In this document: positions 1 to 7,001 of the stretch, one piece after another
Layout of the letters: every line of letters starts with the position of its first letter
How positions within the stretch are numbered: the stretch's first letter is position 1
Source: Burkholderia sp.
GTDB taxonomy: Bacteria > Pseudomonadota > Gammaproteobacteria > Burkholderiales > Burkholderiaceae
Assembly (NCBI GenBank): GCA_028292565.1
Contig: JAQGMD010000150.1
Coordinates: 1-15,858 of the forward strand
Direction: 5' to 3'
Length of the DNA: 15,858 nucleotides
Notes under the pieces: model-generated
What the model was told of the DNA's origin: nothing
Seen by the model: the letters and a program-made list of their open reading frames with translations, nothing else
Databases searched by the model: none
Made by a program: the position numbers and the translations under genes

Positions 1-426
<426 letters not shown>

Positions 427-438
<12 letters not shown>

Positions 439-457
439 CTAAATGTCGAGCTGTTCC
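427..457 (-). terminator. Hairpin at the end of the toxin-antitoxin operon
   Basis: Perfect 9-bp arms, GGAACAGCT (427-435) and AGCTGTTCC (449-457), enclose a 13-base loop that contains the antitoxin stop codon. No T-tract follows on the minus strand, so it is not a standard intrinsic terminator. It may act as an mRNA-stabilising or weak termination structure. Confidence 0.35.
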
Positions 458-771
458 GAAGAAATGCCAAAAGCCTCAGCGATTCGTTCTCGCGTGGCTT
501 TCCGGCTGCTGGGGTTAGCCTCTTGTTGGGAATACGCTGATTGAGAAATACCCAACCGTGCGGCAACTTCTTCCTGTGTGATTCCCAAGTGCTCGCGCCA
601 GGCTCGGATAATAGTCCAGTCGTTATCCACCATGAGAGATACGACCTCATGGGGAATATAAGCGTGGCCCTTCTCCTTTTGCGACTTCACATAGTCCGAA
701 TACGGAATGACGACAAAGGCCGGTTTCCCGTCGGGACTCTTCAAAATTTGGATGTTAATAGGTGCGATCAT
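439..771 (-). CDS. XRE-family HTH antitoxin of a type II toxin-antitoxin system
   Basis: A 110-residue protein. Residues 14-27 (PDGKPAFVVIPYSDY) resemble the N-terminal segment seen in RelB/Phd-like antitoxins. Residues about 62-105 form a Cro/C1-type helix-turn-helix (GITQEEVAARLGISQSAYSQ). Its start overlaps the end of the upstream toxin gene by 17 bp, so the two are co-translated. Known for such pairs: the antitoxin binds and neutralises the toxin, and the HTH represses the shared promoter. The inferred role is neutralisation of the adjacent RelE/ParE-like toxin. In contrast to classic HigA, DNA binding appears to be C-terminal behind a short non-HTH N-terminal part. A stand-alone regulator is unlikely given the overlap. 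Confidence 0.85.
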   Translation of the reverse strand: MIAPINIQILKSPDGKPAFVVIPYSDYVKSQKEKGHAYIPHEVVSLMVDNDWTIIRAWREHLGITQEEVAARLGISQSAYSQQEANPSSRKATRERIAEAFGISSEQLDI

Positions 772-1009
772 CGCGCTTTCTCACTTCCTCAATGGAAACG
801 ATGCGCACAGCACCGTCGAAGTTGAAAAACACCCGATAGTTTCCAATGCGCAGCCGGTATGGATATTCATGATTGACCAACGCCTTAACGTTCCGGGTTT
901 CCGGCATAGTCGCCAGTTCACCCGCTGCGTTTTTGATGGCAATCTGGTCCGGCTTGTTAATCTTCAGCAGTTGCTTGAGTGCCTTGGCGGACCAAGTAAT
1001 CGAGTTCAT
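755..1009 (-). CDS. RelE/ParE-superfamily toxin
   Basis: An 84-residue basic protein starting MNSITWSAKALKQL. The central YRLRIGNYRVFF segment (residues 51-62) and the C-terminal basic tail ending RKRDDRTY are typical of RelE/ParE-fold toxins, where Arg/Lys and a terminal Tyr contribute to ribosome-dependent mRNA cleavage in the RelE branch. The toxin is first in the operon and overlaps the antitoxin by 17 bp, as in HigBA-like order. No Shine-Dalgarno sequence is visible before the ATG, and the best -10 hexamer abuts the ATG directly. RelE and ParE activities (RNase versus gyrase inhibitor) cannot be separated from sequence alone, but the YRLRIGNYRV motif favours RelE. Confidence 0.85.
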   Translation of the reverse strand: MNSITWSAKALKQLLKINKPDQIAIKNAAGELATMPETRNVKALVNHEYPYRLRIGNYRVFFNFDGAVRIVSIEEVRKRDDRTY

Positions 1010-1038
1010 ATTATAAGTGTATTTATAAGTGTTATCAA
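1010..1038 (-). promoter_or_regulatory. Toxin-antitoxin promoter with two direct operator-like repeats
   Basis: On the minus strand TTGATA (1038-1033), a 17-bp spacer and TATAAT (1015-1010) make a near-consensus sigma-70 promoter. Inside it a perfect 10-bp direct repeat, TTATAAGTGT on the plus strand, occurs at 1011-1020 and 1023-1032, a 12-bp period. Direct repeats over the promoter suit autoregulation by the HTH antitoxin. The -10 ends immediately before the toxin ATG, so a transcript from it would begin at or inside the coding region. A second -10 (TATAAA) 12 bp upstream may be the one used. Confidence 0.6.
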
Positions 1039-1623
1039 GGGGTTCAAGGGGTATTATTAGGGAAGAATGACTTATATTTTTAGCCCATAGGGTATTGGCG
1101 ACGAAAGGCGATTGCGCGATGCCTCTCCTTTGCTATAAGTTTCAATCTGGAACATTGCGACGGCCTTCGGAGATGCGGGAACAGTTGGGTCATGGCTGCA
1201 ATGCCGCGATCCTGATATGAGCATCGGCTGCAATCACGCGCAGTTTGACCTTGGTATGTGACATCACGGACAGCCACCAGCTACAAAACCCGTTCATCGT
1301 TTTCATTAATTACGATAAAAAAACGCGACAGGTTAAGTTGTTTCCGATGGGCGCGTCATCTCAACAATAGTCAGGGGGCAGACGAGGAATGAACGCTACG
1401 CGAAGACATGGTCGTGCGCGAAACTACGCTGGACTGACCGCAGGTGGGATGGATAATTCGTGCAGGAATTTGATGACTGCAAGCGCGTGCTGAGGAAGCG
1501 ATTGAACGTCGCGCTTGCAGACGCAATGATGGCTGTAGATGGGTTCGGATGACTCCCAATATCACCGGTTCATGATAGTGAACACATTTCCAGGTGGAGC
1601 GAGAACCGACGCGACATGACAAG
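1039..1623. other. Long stretch without a recognisable gene
   Basis: Short open frames on both strands show no family resemblance and no ribosome-binding sites. A GGGGGCAGAC repeat word occurs at 1374-1383. AT-rich segments near 1060-1080 and 1300-1340 contrast with the surrounding GC. This may be a graveyard of decayed insertions, but no remnant could be named. Confidence 0.4.
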
Positions 1624-1998
1624 TCACTTGGAGAGAACATGGCTGGTCGTGACCTCAGCGATCAACTTCTCATCTGTACCCAGGACAAGAGTGCGGACCA
1701 CGCTTACCGTTCTGCCTTTTTTCACAAATGTGGACACCGCCTTAAACGAACCTGAAGTCTGATTCCCTAACAGGTTGGCATTGAGGGAGATTGCCAAAGG
1801 AAATCCTTTCATGCCTTCGGTAATGTTTCCCTCCCCCCTGACAAGTACCGTTGCGTTGACATCGGCAAACCATAGGATTGCACCGGCATGCACGGTTCCA
1901 AAAGGGTTTTTGATTCCTGCCTCAATTGGCATTTCCGCGACCACCCGGTCGGAACCAACTTCAGTCACAGTGAAGTCAATTGAACCTTGAATGCGCAT
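1624..1998 (-). CDS. PaaI-family hotdog-fold thioesterase
   Basis: A 124-residue single-domain protein. The segment NPFGTVHAGAILWFADVNAT (residues 31-50) is the hotdog thioesterase signature: a G-x-x-H-x-G loop (G34, H37, G39) followed by an acidic residue on the central helix (D46). Family members hydrolyse acyl-CoA or aryl-CoA thioesters in the cytoplasm, and the substrate here is unknown. The start at 1998 is chosen over an upstream in-frame start at 2100 because AAGGAG lies 7 bases before it and the family begins near there. The gene is separated from the metal operon by ~110 bp and looks monocistronic. Confidence 0.85.
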   Translation of the reverse strand: MRIQGSIDFTVTEVGSDRVVAEMPIEAGIKNPFGTVHAGAILWFADVNATVLVRGEGNITEGMKGFPLAISLNANLLGNQTSGSFKAVSTFVKKGRTVSVVRTLVLGTDEKLIAEVTTSHVLSK

Positions 1999-2108
1999 CG
2001 TCTTCTCCTTATTCGTTTGAGTGCAAGTAAGTATATGTTGAAGATACGATGTTCGTGATCGGCCGAAGCGTATGCACCGCGCAGGAATACGGTGTGGCAC
2101 GTTCGCGC

Positions 2109-2912
2109 TTAACCTGCATTTTGCTCATTCATACCCTTGGGTTCGCGCTTTCCACCGGCCACCGCAATCGGCCCGGCGCCATATACCGCGATCGCCAGCA
2201 CGGCCAGACACCAAACTATCAGCGCACCAGAAGGCAGGTCATACACAAGCGAAATAGCCAGCCCGAGCGCATATCCGGCAATTCCGAGGGCATACGCGAT
2301 CGGCAGGCGCCGTCCAACCGGATAGGCGCGCACTGCGAGGGCAGGCACGATCAGGCTGGCGAATACCAGATAGACGCCGACCAGTTGGACCGAAATAGTG
2401 ACCGCAAGCGCGAACATCAAATAAAACGACAGGCGCCCGAGTCGGCTGCCGTAGCGAAAGATGGCAAAGGCGATGACGGCGGTTGCGATCGCCGGCAGGA
2501 TCAGCTGGTCATAACGCACCCACAGGATTTGACCTGCCAGAAGATCGCGCAGATGCTCGCCGCCATGGGGGTTATGTGCGAGCAGCAGCAGGCTGCCGGT
2601 GGCGGCCAGCACGAACAACACACCGATCTGCGCCTCCTGCACATCCGGCCATCGCTTCTCGGTCCAGGTGAGCAGGAATGCACCCAATACCGCCGCTGCG
2701 CCGGCCGCCAACTGCACGGCCCAGCCCTGGTCAAAGTCAGCCATCCCGGCGACGATCACGCCGAGCGCGGCGATTTGCGCGATCGCGAGGTCGATGAACA
2801 CGATCCCGCGCTTCAATACCTGCGCACCGAGCGGCACGTGTGTGGCCAATACCAGGGCGCCGACCAGGAATGCCGGCGTAATGATCGTCAGATCAATGGC
2901 TTCAAGAGTCAT
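2109..2912 (-). CDS. Metal (zinc/manganese-type) ABC transporter permease, ABC-3 family
   Basis: A 267-residue polytopic membrane protein with about eight hydrophobic segments (near 9-26, 38-57, 63-82, 97-112, 136-152, 160-183, 205-222, 229-246). The motifs DLAIAQIAALG (41-51), HNPHGGEH (113-120) and the VGVYLVFASLIVPALAVR region (178-195) are typical of ZnuB/MntB-like permeases. It would form the inner-membrane channel that passes a divalent metal from the periplasmic binding protein. The ATG overlaps the stop of the binding-protein gene as ATGA, so translation is coupled; an upstream in-frame start at 3038 inside that gene is rejected. No ATPase gene lies between or beside them, which is unusual because the family needs one. 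Zinc is the likelier substrate, but manganese or iron is possible. Confidence 0.85.
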   Translation of the reverse strand: MTLEAIDLTIITPAFLVGALVLATHVPLGAQVLKRGIVFIDLAIAQIAALGVIVAGMADFDQGWAVQLAAGAAAVLGAFLLTWTEKRWPDVQEAQIGVLFVLAATGSLLLLAHNPHGGEHLRDLLAGQILWVRYDQLILPAIATAVIAFAIFRYGSRLGRLSFYLMFALAVTISVQLVGVYLVFASLIVPALAVRAYPVGRRLPIAYALGIAGYALGLAISLVYDLPSGALIVWCLAVLAIAVYGAGPIAVAGGKREPKGMNEQNAG

Positions 2913-3814
2913 TTGGCCGCTCCCAGAAGTCGTTGCACGGTATCGTCGAACAAGCCGAACAAGTCCTTCGCGCCCTCGCTTCCGCCGACGGTAAAGGGCA
3001 GCACCACTGCTGGAATGTGCGCATGCTCGGATAACCATTGCGAGGCACGTGCATCCTGATAGGCTGCCCGCACCACCATCTTGGCCGGCTGTCGCTGCAA
3101 TTGGGTGACCAGTTGCGACAAATGCGCCGCGCTCGGTTCAACGCCCGGTTTCGGTTCCAGTGTCGCCACCTCCCGCATGCCGAGCCAGTTCACCAGGTAG
3201 GCCATATTTTTATGATGCTCGACGATGGCGATGCCTTTCAAAGGTGCCGCCTGCTGCGTCCATTTCTGGATGGCCGCACTCCAGCGTGCGGAGAAATCCT
3301 TGTGCCGCGCCTGGAAAAAGGGAGCATTGGCGGCGTCGATCTGGCTCAGGCGCTGGACCAAGGCATCGGCCACGCGTGCGACATTGCGCGGATCCTGTTG
3401 GATATGCGGATTGCCAGCTGCGTGCACGTCCCCCTCGCTACGGTCCAGGCGCGTGGGCACTTCGAGGCGCGGCACGAGCGTGCCGGCTTCGAGGTAGCCC
3501 GGCTGTCCGGGAACGATTTTCGGATTCCCCGCCTGCTGTACCAGAATCGGCAGCCAGCCGACCTCCAGTTCCAGCCCGGTGCACACCAGCAGATCGGCAT
3601 TGCGCGCCCGCGCAATCAGGCTTGGACGCGCCTCTATCCGATGCGGGTCCTGCATCGCCGTTGTGGCACTGGATGCCTTTACTTTGTCGCCGCCGATCTC
3701 AATCGCCAACGCGGCCCATTCCGGCTCGCACGCAAGTACATTGACCGTTGCATGAGAACTACCCGCCGTTAAGACTGCCAATGTCGCCATCGCGCTAAGA
3801 ATGAATGTTTTCAA
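2909..3814 (-). CDS. Periplasmic metal-binding protein of a ZnuA-like ABC transporter
   Basis: A 301-residue cluster A-I substrate-binding protein (ZnuA/TroA family) with a Sec signal peptide of ~22 residues (ending SSHA). Conserved ligand positions are visible: the DPH motif (H58), NPH (H137) preceded by H131, and EHH (H200/H201). The long acidic His-rich loop of E. coli ZnuA is absent. The usual C-terminal Asp/Glu ligand position reads LPFTVGGSE (272-280), so the fourth ligand is unclear. The start is TTG at 3814-3812, supported by AGGAG six bases upstream that overlaps the stop codon of the porin gene 9 bp away. Its product would capture Zn2+ (or Mn2+) in the periplasm and hand it to the permease. 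Confidence 0.87.
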   Translation of the reverse strand: MKTFILSAMATLAVLTAGSSHATVNVLACEPEWAALAIEIGGDKVKASSATTAMQDPHRIEARPSLIARARNADLLVCTGLELEVGWLPILVQQAGNPKIVPGQPGYLEAGTLVPRLEVPTRLDRSEGDVHAAGNPHIQQDPRNVARVADALVQRLSQIDAANAPFFQARHKDFSARWSAAIQKWTQQAAPLKGIAIVEHHKNMAYLVNWLGMREVATLEPKPGVEPSAAHLSQLVTQLQRQPAKMVVRAAYQDARASQWLSEHAHIPAVVLPFTVGGSEGAKDLFGLFDDTVQRLLGAAK

Positions 3815-3823
3815 TTTGAACTC

Positions 3824-5212
3824 CTAGAAGGTGTGCGCGCCATGAACGCCGAGGCTCATGATGTATTGGAGGAAGATCTGATTGTCGGTCGCGCCCGGAC
3901 GCGATTTGTCTTGCGCGAATTGCAGGCGCAAGCGGCTGAATTCCGAGGGGGAGTGATCGAACATCAGGCTGGTGCGCGACGGATTGTAGGCGGCCAACCG
4001 GGGGAAGTCGGCGGAGGTCAGGGTGCCGCTGGTGACCAGTCCGATGTCTGGCGTACCGGAATTCAGCCTGTCGTAACGCAGGCCGACGCGCCACATCGGC
4101 ATGAATTGATAGATGCCCTGCAGGTACCATCCCGACTGCGCCGTTGCATAAGCTCCGCCCAGGGATTGCCCGGTTGTATCGAACGCAAGGGAACCGCTTT
4201 CCTTGCGGCGGAAGTATTCACCTTGCAGCTTGAAGTTGGTCTGCGCGGCATTGCCGTTGGGCGCCCATTTATAGACGGCGTCAGCAATCCACGTATTGGC
4301 ATGGCCACTGATCGCATTGGTCACTCCGGTGCCCGCACTGTTCACGTCGTCATATGGGAGATCGCTTGATCCGGTACGCATAAAGGAGAGGCCCGCGCGC
4401 CAGCTTGCGCTTTCCCCTATATCGTCGCCTACATGGGCAAATAGTGCGGTGGCGCCGACGCCGTTTTTATTGCGGTCATTGCCGGGAAAGCTGCCGCCGT
4501 TGCCGGCTTCCAGCCCGAGTTCGAGGAAGCGCTCGGTCGGCGCCAGCCACTTGAGCTGAGCCCCGTCAGTCTTGTATTGCCCACCGAAAAATGCCTGATA
4601 GACCAACGGCGTGTCGACGAAATCCCACGCATGCGCGTGGATGTTGTTGAGATAGCCGACCGAGGACAGCATGCGTCCGCCCTTGAGGTTGAGGCCATTC
4701 GACAGGCCCTTGGTCTGAAAGAACGCTTCTTCAACGCCAACACTATTGTCTGGCGCAATGGCAAAGGTCAGCCGCCCGGCGAACCGGGGATCAATATTGG
4801 CACTGAGTGTAATTTCCGATTCACCCAGATTGAAGCTGCGGTTACCTGGGCCGATTTCGTCACCTCCCGGTACGAAACCCTGGATTCGGAATTGCCTTGG
4901 GTCCTGCGACAGGTTGGCATACGTGCCGCCCAGGATCGCTGAAATGGCGGGGTTGAAAGCATTGGCCGAAACTGCGACGGCAGAGGAGGATGCGCCTGGC
5001 GCGATGGTCGCGCCAGCCTGCGCGGGCTGCGCTTCAGACGCCTGAAGTCGCTCTTCCAGCGACTGGATACGGGCTTCATAGTCTCGCTTCATCTGCCGGA
5101 TTTCTTCACGCATTTGTGCCAGTTCTGAATCGGCAGCGGCAAACGTCGGTATAGGCGACGTGACTGTACAGGCGGCAGCCAGGGCCGCCGACAAGGTGGT
5201 TCTTTTAAACAT
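3824..5212 (-). CDS. Outer-membrane porin-like protein with N-terminal coiled coil, linked to metal uptake
   Basis: A 462-residue protein with a signal peptide (residues 1-26, ending FAA), a charged heptad-like segment at about 28-62 that should form a coiled coil, a low-complexity Ala/Ser linker, and a long beta-rich body ending in Phe (HGAHTF), as is usual for outer-membrane barrels recognised by the BAM machinery. The barrel shows repeated alternating aromatic strands with Gly/Asn/Asp-rich turns. The start at 5212 has AGGA upstream and begins a proper signal peptide; an in-frame start at 5275 does not. It sits between a small CxxC protein and the metal-binding protein, so it probably lets a metal or metal complex cross the outer membrane. 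TonB-box or plug features are not seen, arguing against a TonB-dependent receptor. Confidence 0.8.
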   Translation of the reverse strand: MFKRTTLSAALAAACTVTSPIPTFAAADSELAQMREEIRQMKRDYEARIQSLEERLQASEAQPAQAGATIAPGASSSAVAVSANAFNPAISAILGGTYANLSQDPRQFRIQGFVPGGDEIGPGNRSFNLGESEITLSANIDPRFAGRLTFAIAPDNSVGVEEAFFQTKGLSNGLNLKGGRMLSSVGYLNNIHAHAWDFVDTPLVYQAFFGGQYKTDGAQLKWLAPTERFLELGLEAGNGGSFPGNDRNKNGVGATALFAHVGDDIGESASWRAGLSFMRTGSSDLPYDDVNSAGTGVTNAISGHANTWIADAVYKWAPNGNAAQTNFKLQGEYFRRKESGSLAFDTTGQSLGGAYATAQSGWYLQGIYQFMPMWRVGLRYDRLNSGTPDIGLVTSGTLTSADFPRLAAYNPSRTSLMFDHSPSEFSRLRLQFAQDKSRPGATDNQIFLQYIMSLGVHGAHTF

Positions 5213-5281
5213 GTTTTTCCTAAACGCGAATAGACGGAGGGCTAGCGCGAAATCTCGGCTGGCAGTAATGAACAATAGCGT

Positions 5282-5662
5282 CTACGCGAGGGCAGGCGGC
5301 GCGCGGGATTCGAACGCGAGAAGGGCGGCGGAAAGTGGACGGGCCGGCAGGGCTGCAATAGCCGTGTCGGCCGAGGCGGGAACAAAGATGACGAAGGACG
5401 ATGAGCCCGTCAGCCCCGTACCGAGGGCAGCGAAGGTGAGGCACTGGCCGCACTGCAATTCGCTTGGCAGTTGCTTCTTTTCGGTACTGGTATGGGCATC
5501 CGACGAGAGATGAGAAACCGCATGCGCCATCCCCAGCTGCTGGGAGAGCAGCAGCAGGAAGGCGAACGCGATATGTTGAAAGACTCGACGGGATTTCACT
5601 GGGGCATGACGAAGTGCGATGTTTGGCTCTATATGAGCATGATCCGCTGCCCTGCGGTGCAT
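5282..5662 (-). CDS. Small hydrophobic protein with CxxC motif heading the metal operon (DUF2946-like)
   Basis: A 126-residue protein with a basic, His-containing N-terminus, a hydrophobic segment (about 30-46) that could be a signal or membrane anchor, a His-rich stretch (MAHAVSHLSSDAH, 45-57), a CGQC motif (C71, C74) and a second hydrophobic stretch (about 75-94). Proteins of this pattern, called DUF2946-like, are often found beside metal-transport genes in Proteobacteria; the match here is by layout and motif only. It ends 69 bp before the porin start on the same strand. Its start is uncertain: ATG at 5662 lies only ~15 bases from a TATAAT box and has no ribosome-binding site, so an internal GTG before KSRRVFQ is possible. 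Metal chaperone or sensor roles are inference. Confidence 0.6.
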   Translation of the reverse strand: MHRRAADHAHIEPNIALRHAPVKSRRVFQHIAFAFLLLLSQQLGMAHAVSHLSSDAHTSTEKKQLPSELQCGQCLTFAALGTGLTGSSSFVIFVPASADTAIAALPARPLSAALLAFESRAPPALA

Positions 5663-5676
5663 TAGCGGTGCACCAG

Positions 5677-5682
5677 ATTATA
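5677..5682 (-). promoter_or_regulatory. Candidate -10 box for the metal operon
   Basis: The minus strand reads TTGATATAATCTGG just upstream of the first gene of the operon. TATAAT (5682-5677) is a consensus -10, but no matching -35 lies 16-18 bases upstream; TTGACC is too close (6 bases). The overlapping near-palindrome GATTATATC is AT-rich like Zur sites, but too short to call. Confidence 0.3.
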
Positions 5683-5819
5683 TCAATTGGTCAAGTTCGG
5701 ACGGTTCAGACGAACAAAAAGAATGATTCGACGCAAGGATCTGCCGGCCTTCACGGCATGGCGTTGGGGAACTCTTGCGGAATAGGGGCCCGCAAATAAA
5801 CGAGCGATGGATGCACGAA

Positions 5820-5940
5820 AGGACCGGCGCAGTAAATAAGTTGTTCATTTTGGCGGTCGGAGCGGGATGTAATGCCAGGGTGCCGCCTGGGTGCGCTCGC
5901 TACGACTGCAAAAATGACAACTTATTACTGCGCGGGTCCT
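5820..5940. mobile_element. MITE-like 121-bp element with ~45-bp terminal inverted repeats
   Basis: The left arm 5820-5864 and the reverse complement of the right arm 5898-5940 align at 39 of 45 columns with two single-base gaps; both begin AGGACC and share GCGCAGTAA and TAAGTTG. The 33-bp centre itself contains CCAGG/CCTGG arms, so the whole element can fold into one long hairpin. No coding sequence fits inside and no clear target duplication is seen. The inner part of the right arm (TGTCATTTTTGCAG) starts like ends of TniA-type transposons, but that relation is only a resemblance. A large regulatory hairpin is the alternative. Confidence 0.6.
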
Positions 5941-5959
5941 AAGTTCGAGAGGTATCGTC

Positions 5960-6064
5960 ATGTCGGATGAAGGCGGCATACCGTGCGACCACTGTCCGGA
6001 GCTCCGGCGCTGGATCGAGCGTATCAAGCAACTGCCGGCTTCATCGGCATGCCCGGCATTTTAG
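5960..6064 (+). CDS. Possible 34-residue small protein with a CxHC cluster
   Basis: The ATG at 5960 is preceded by GAGAGG seven bases upstream. The frame encodes 34 residues with C9-D-H11-C12 followed by an amphipathic basic helix-like segment (ELRRWIERIKQL) and another Cys at 31. It lies 19 bp beyond the right arm of the MITE-like element. It may be a small protein, the remnant of a longer gene cut by the element, or chance. No family is recognised. Confidence 0.3.
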   Translation: MSDEGGIPCDHCPELRRWIERIKQLPASSACPAF

Positions 6065-6172
6065 CGCCTGGCCTGTGAGTGTACATCTTGCTGACATCGG
6101 GAACGAAAGCCGGCCACTGTATACTCTGGTGTAATACTGCTAAATGTGTCTACAGGCATCAGGAGGAATATC

Positions 6173-6862
6173 GTGACATTTTCTATCGTCGCACGCTGTC
6201 AGCGCACCGGCCAAGTCGGCGTGGCCGCAGCTACTGCGGTTCAGGCAGTCGGGAAGCTTGCCTGTCATGCGATCGGCGGTGTAGGCGCCATTGCTTCGCA
6301 AGCCTTGACCAACCCGTATCTTGCCTATGACGGATTACGCCTCCTGGAGCGAGGGCTTTCTGCCGAAGACGCGCTAAAACGCGTATTGGCAACCGACGTA
6401 AATGCAAACAGGCGGCAGGTCGGAGTGATAGACAACCACGGCCGCGTCGCGGCTTGGACCGGGCCGGAAACCATAAAGTGGGCTGGGCATCTCGCAGGCC
6501 GAAACTGCAGCATTCAAGGTAATCGCCTTGCCGGACCGCAGGTGCTCGAAAAAGCACTGGAGGCCATGCACGATACGGAACACCTCGATCTCGCAGAGCG
6601 ACTCACGCTGGCCTTATTAGCGGGCGACAAGGCAGGCGGTGATCTCCACGGCGAGCGATCAGTGAACGTCCTTGTGTTCTCTTCCGAGGAATATGCGTTG
6701 TGCGACATCCGGATCGATGACCACGAAGCGCCTTTGGATGAGCTGCGCCGGTTATACAAGGTGTACCAGGAAAAAATCCTGCCCAATGTCCTTAACCTTC
6801 CCAAGCGCTCAGAGATTCCTCGACCCCAGCTTTCCGGAAAACCTACCTGCGTATGCAAATAA
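6173..6862 (+). CDS. DUF1028 (putative Ntn-hydrolase superfamily) protein
   Basis: A 229-residue protein starting VTFSIVARCQRTGQVGVAAA, which matches the DUF1028 N-terminus (usually MTFSIVA-R-x-x-x-TG-x-x-GVA). The family is predicted to have an Ntn-hydrolase fold with an N-terminal nucleophile, and its substrate is unknown. GTG at 6173 is chosen because AGGAGG lies six bases before it and the family starts there; an ATG at 6146 adds nine unsupported residues. Typical later motifs are GVIDNHGRVAAWTG (residues ~79-92) and the GDKAGGDLHGERSV region (~143-160), where the family has a conserved Gly/Asp/Arg cluster. The C-terminus ends in a short tail CVCK. The gene is monocistronic and closes at an intrinsic terminator. 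Confidence 0.88.
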   Translation: MTFSIVARCQRTGQVGVAAATAVQAVGKLACHAIGGVGAIASQALTNPYLAYDGLRLLERGLSAEDALKRVLATDVNANRRQVGVIDNHGRVAAWTGPETIKWAGHLAGRNCSIQGNRLAGPQVLEKALEAMHDTEHLDLAERLTLALLAGDKAGGDLHGERSVNVLVFSSEEYALCDIRIDDHEAPLDELRRLYKVYQEKILPNVLNLPKRSEIPRPQLSGKPTCVCK

Positions 6863-6863
6863 C

Positions 6864-6885
6864 AGGGCTCCGGAGCGCCCTTTTT
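6864..6885 (+). terminator. Intrinsic terminator after the DUF1028 gene
   Basis: Two bases past the stop codon GGGC and GCCC arms, with TCC/GGA able to extend the stem around a small bulge, are followed directly by TTTTT (6881-6885). The position and T-tract are those of a Rho-independent terminator. Confidence 0.75.
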
Positions 6886-7001
6886 CCCGAAGCGATACTG
6901 CATATATCCGGTGGCGGGAGTAAGCGTCTGAGAAAGCCCGGACAGGAGCGACTTTCCTTTTCACCACGCAGGAAAATTCAACCTTTTCGCCGTCGCGCTT
7001 A

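Noticed and set aside
1080..1277. Possible transposase remnant on the minus strand
   Set aside because: A few residues looked like a DDE transposase segment, but the frame is broken and no motif could be confirmed.
2049..3059. 336-codon plus-strand frame
   Set aside because: It lies antisense to the permease and the end of the binding protein, is highly charged and Gln/Arg-rich, and has no family resemblance; the opposite-strand genes are clear.
3038..3772. 244-codon plus-strand frame, with another at 3160-3744
   Set aside because: Both are antisense to the metal-binding protein gene, a consequence of GC-rich codon use.
5723..5785. 20-codon plus-strand frame starting MIRRKDLPAF
   Set aside because: Too short, no ribosome-binding site, and no continuation after the stop.
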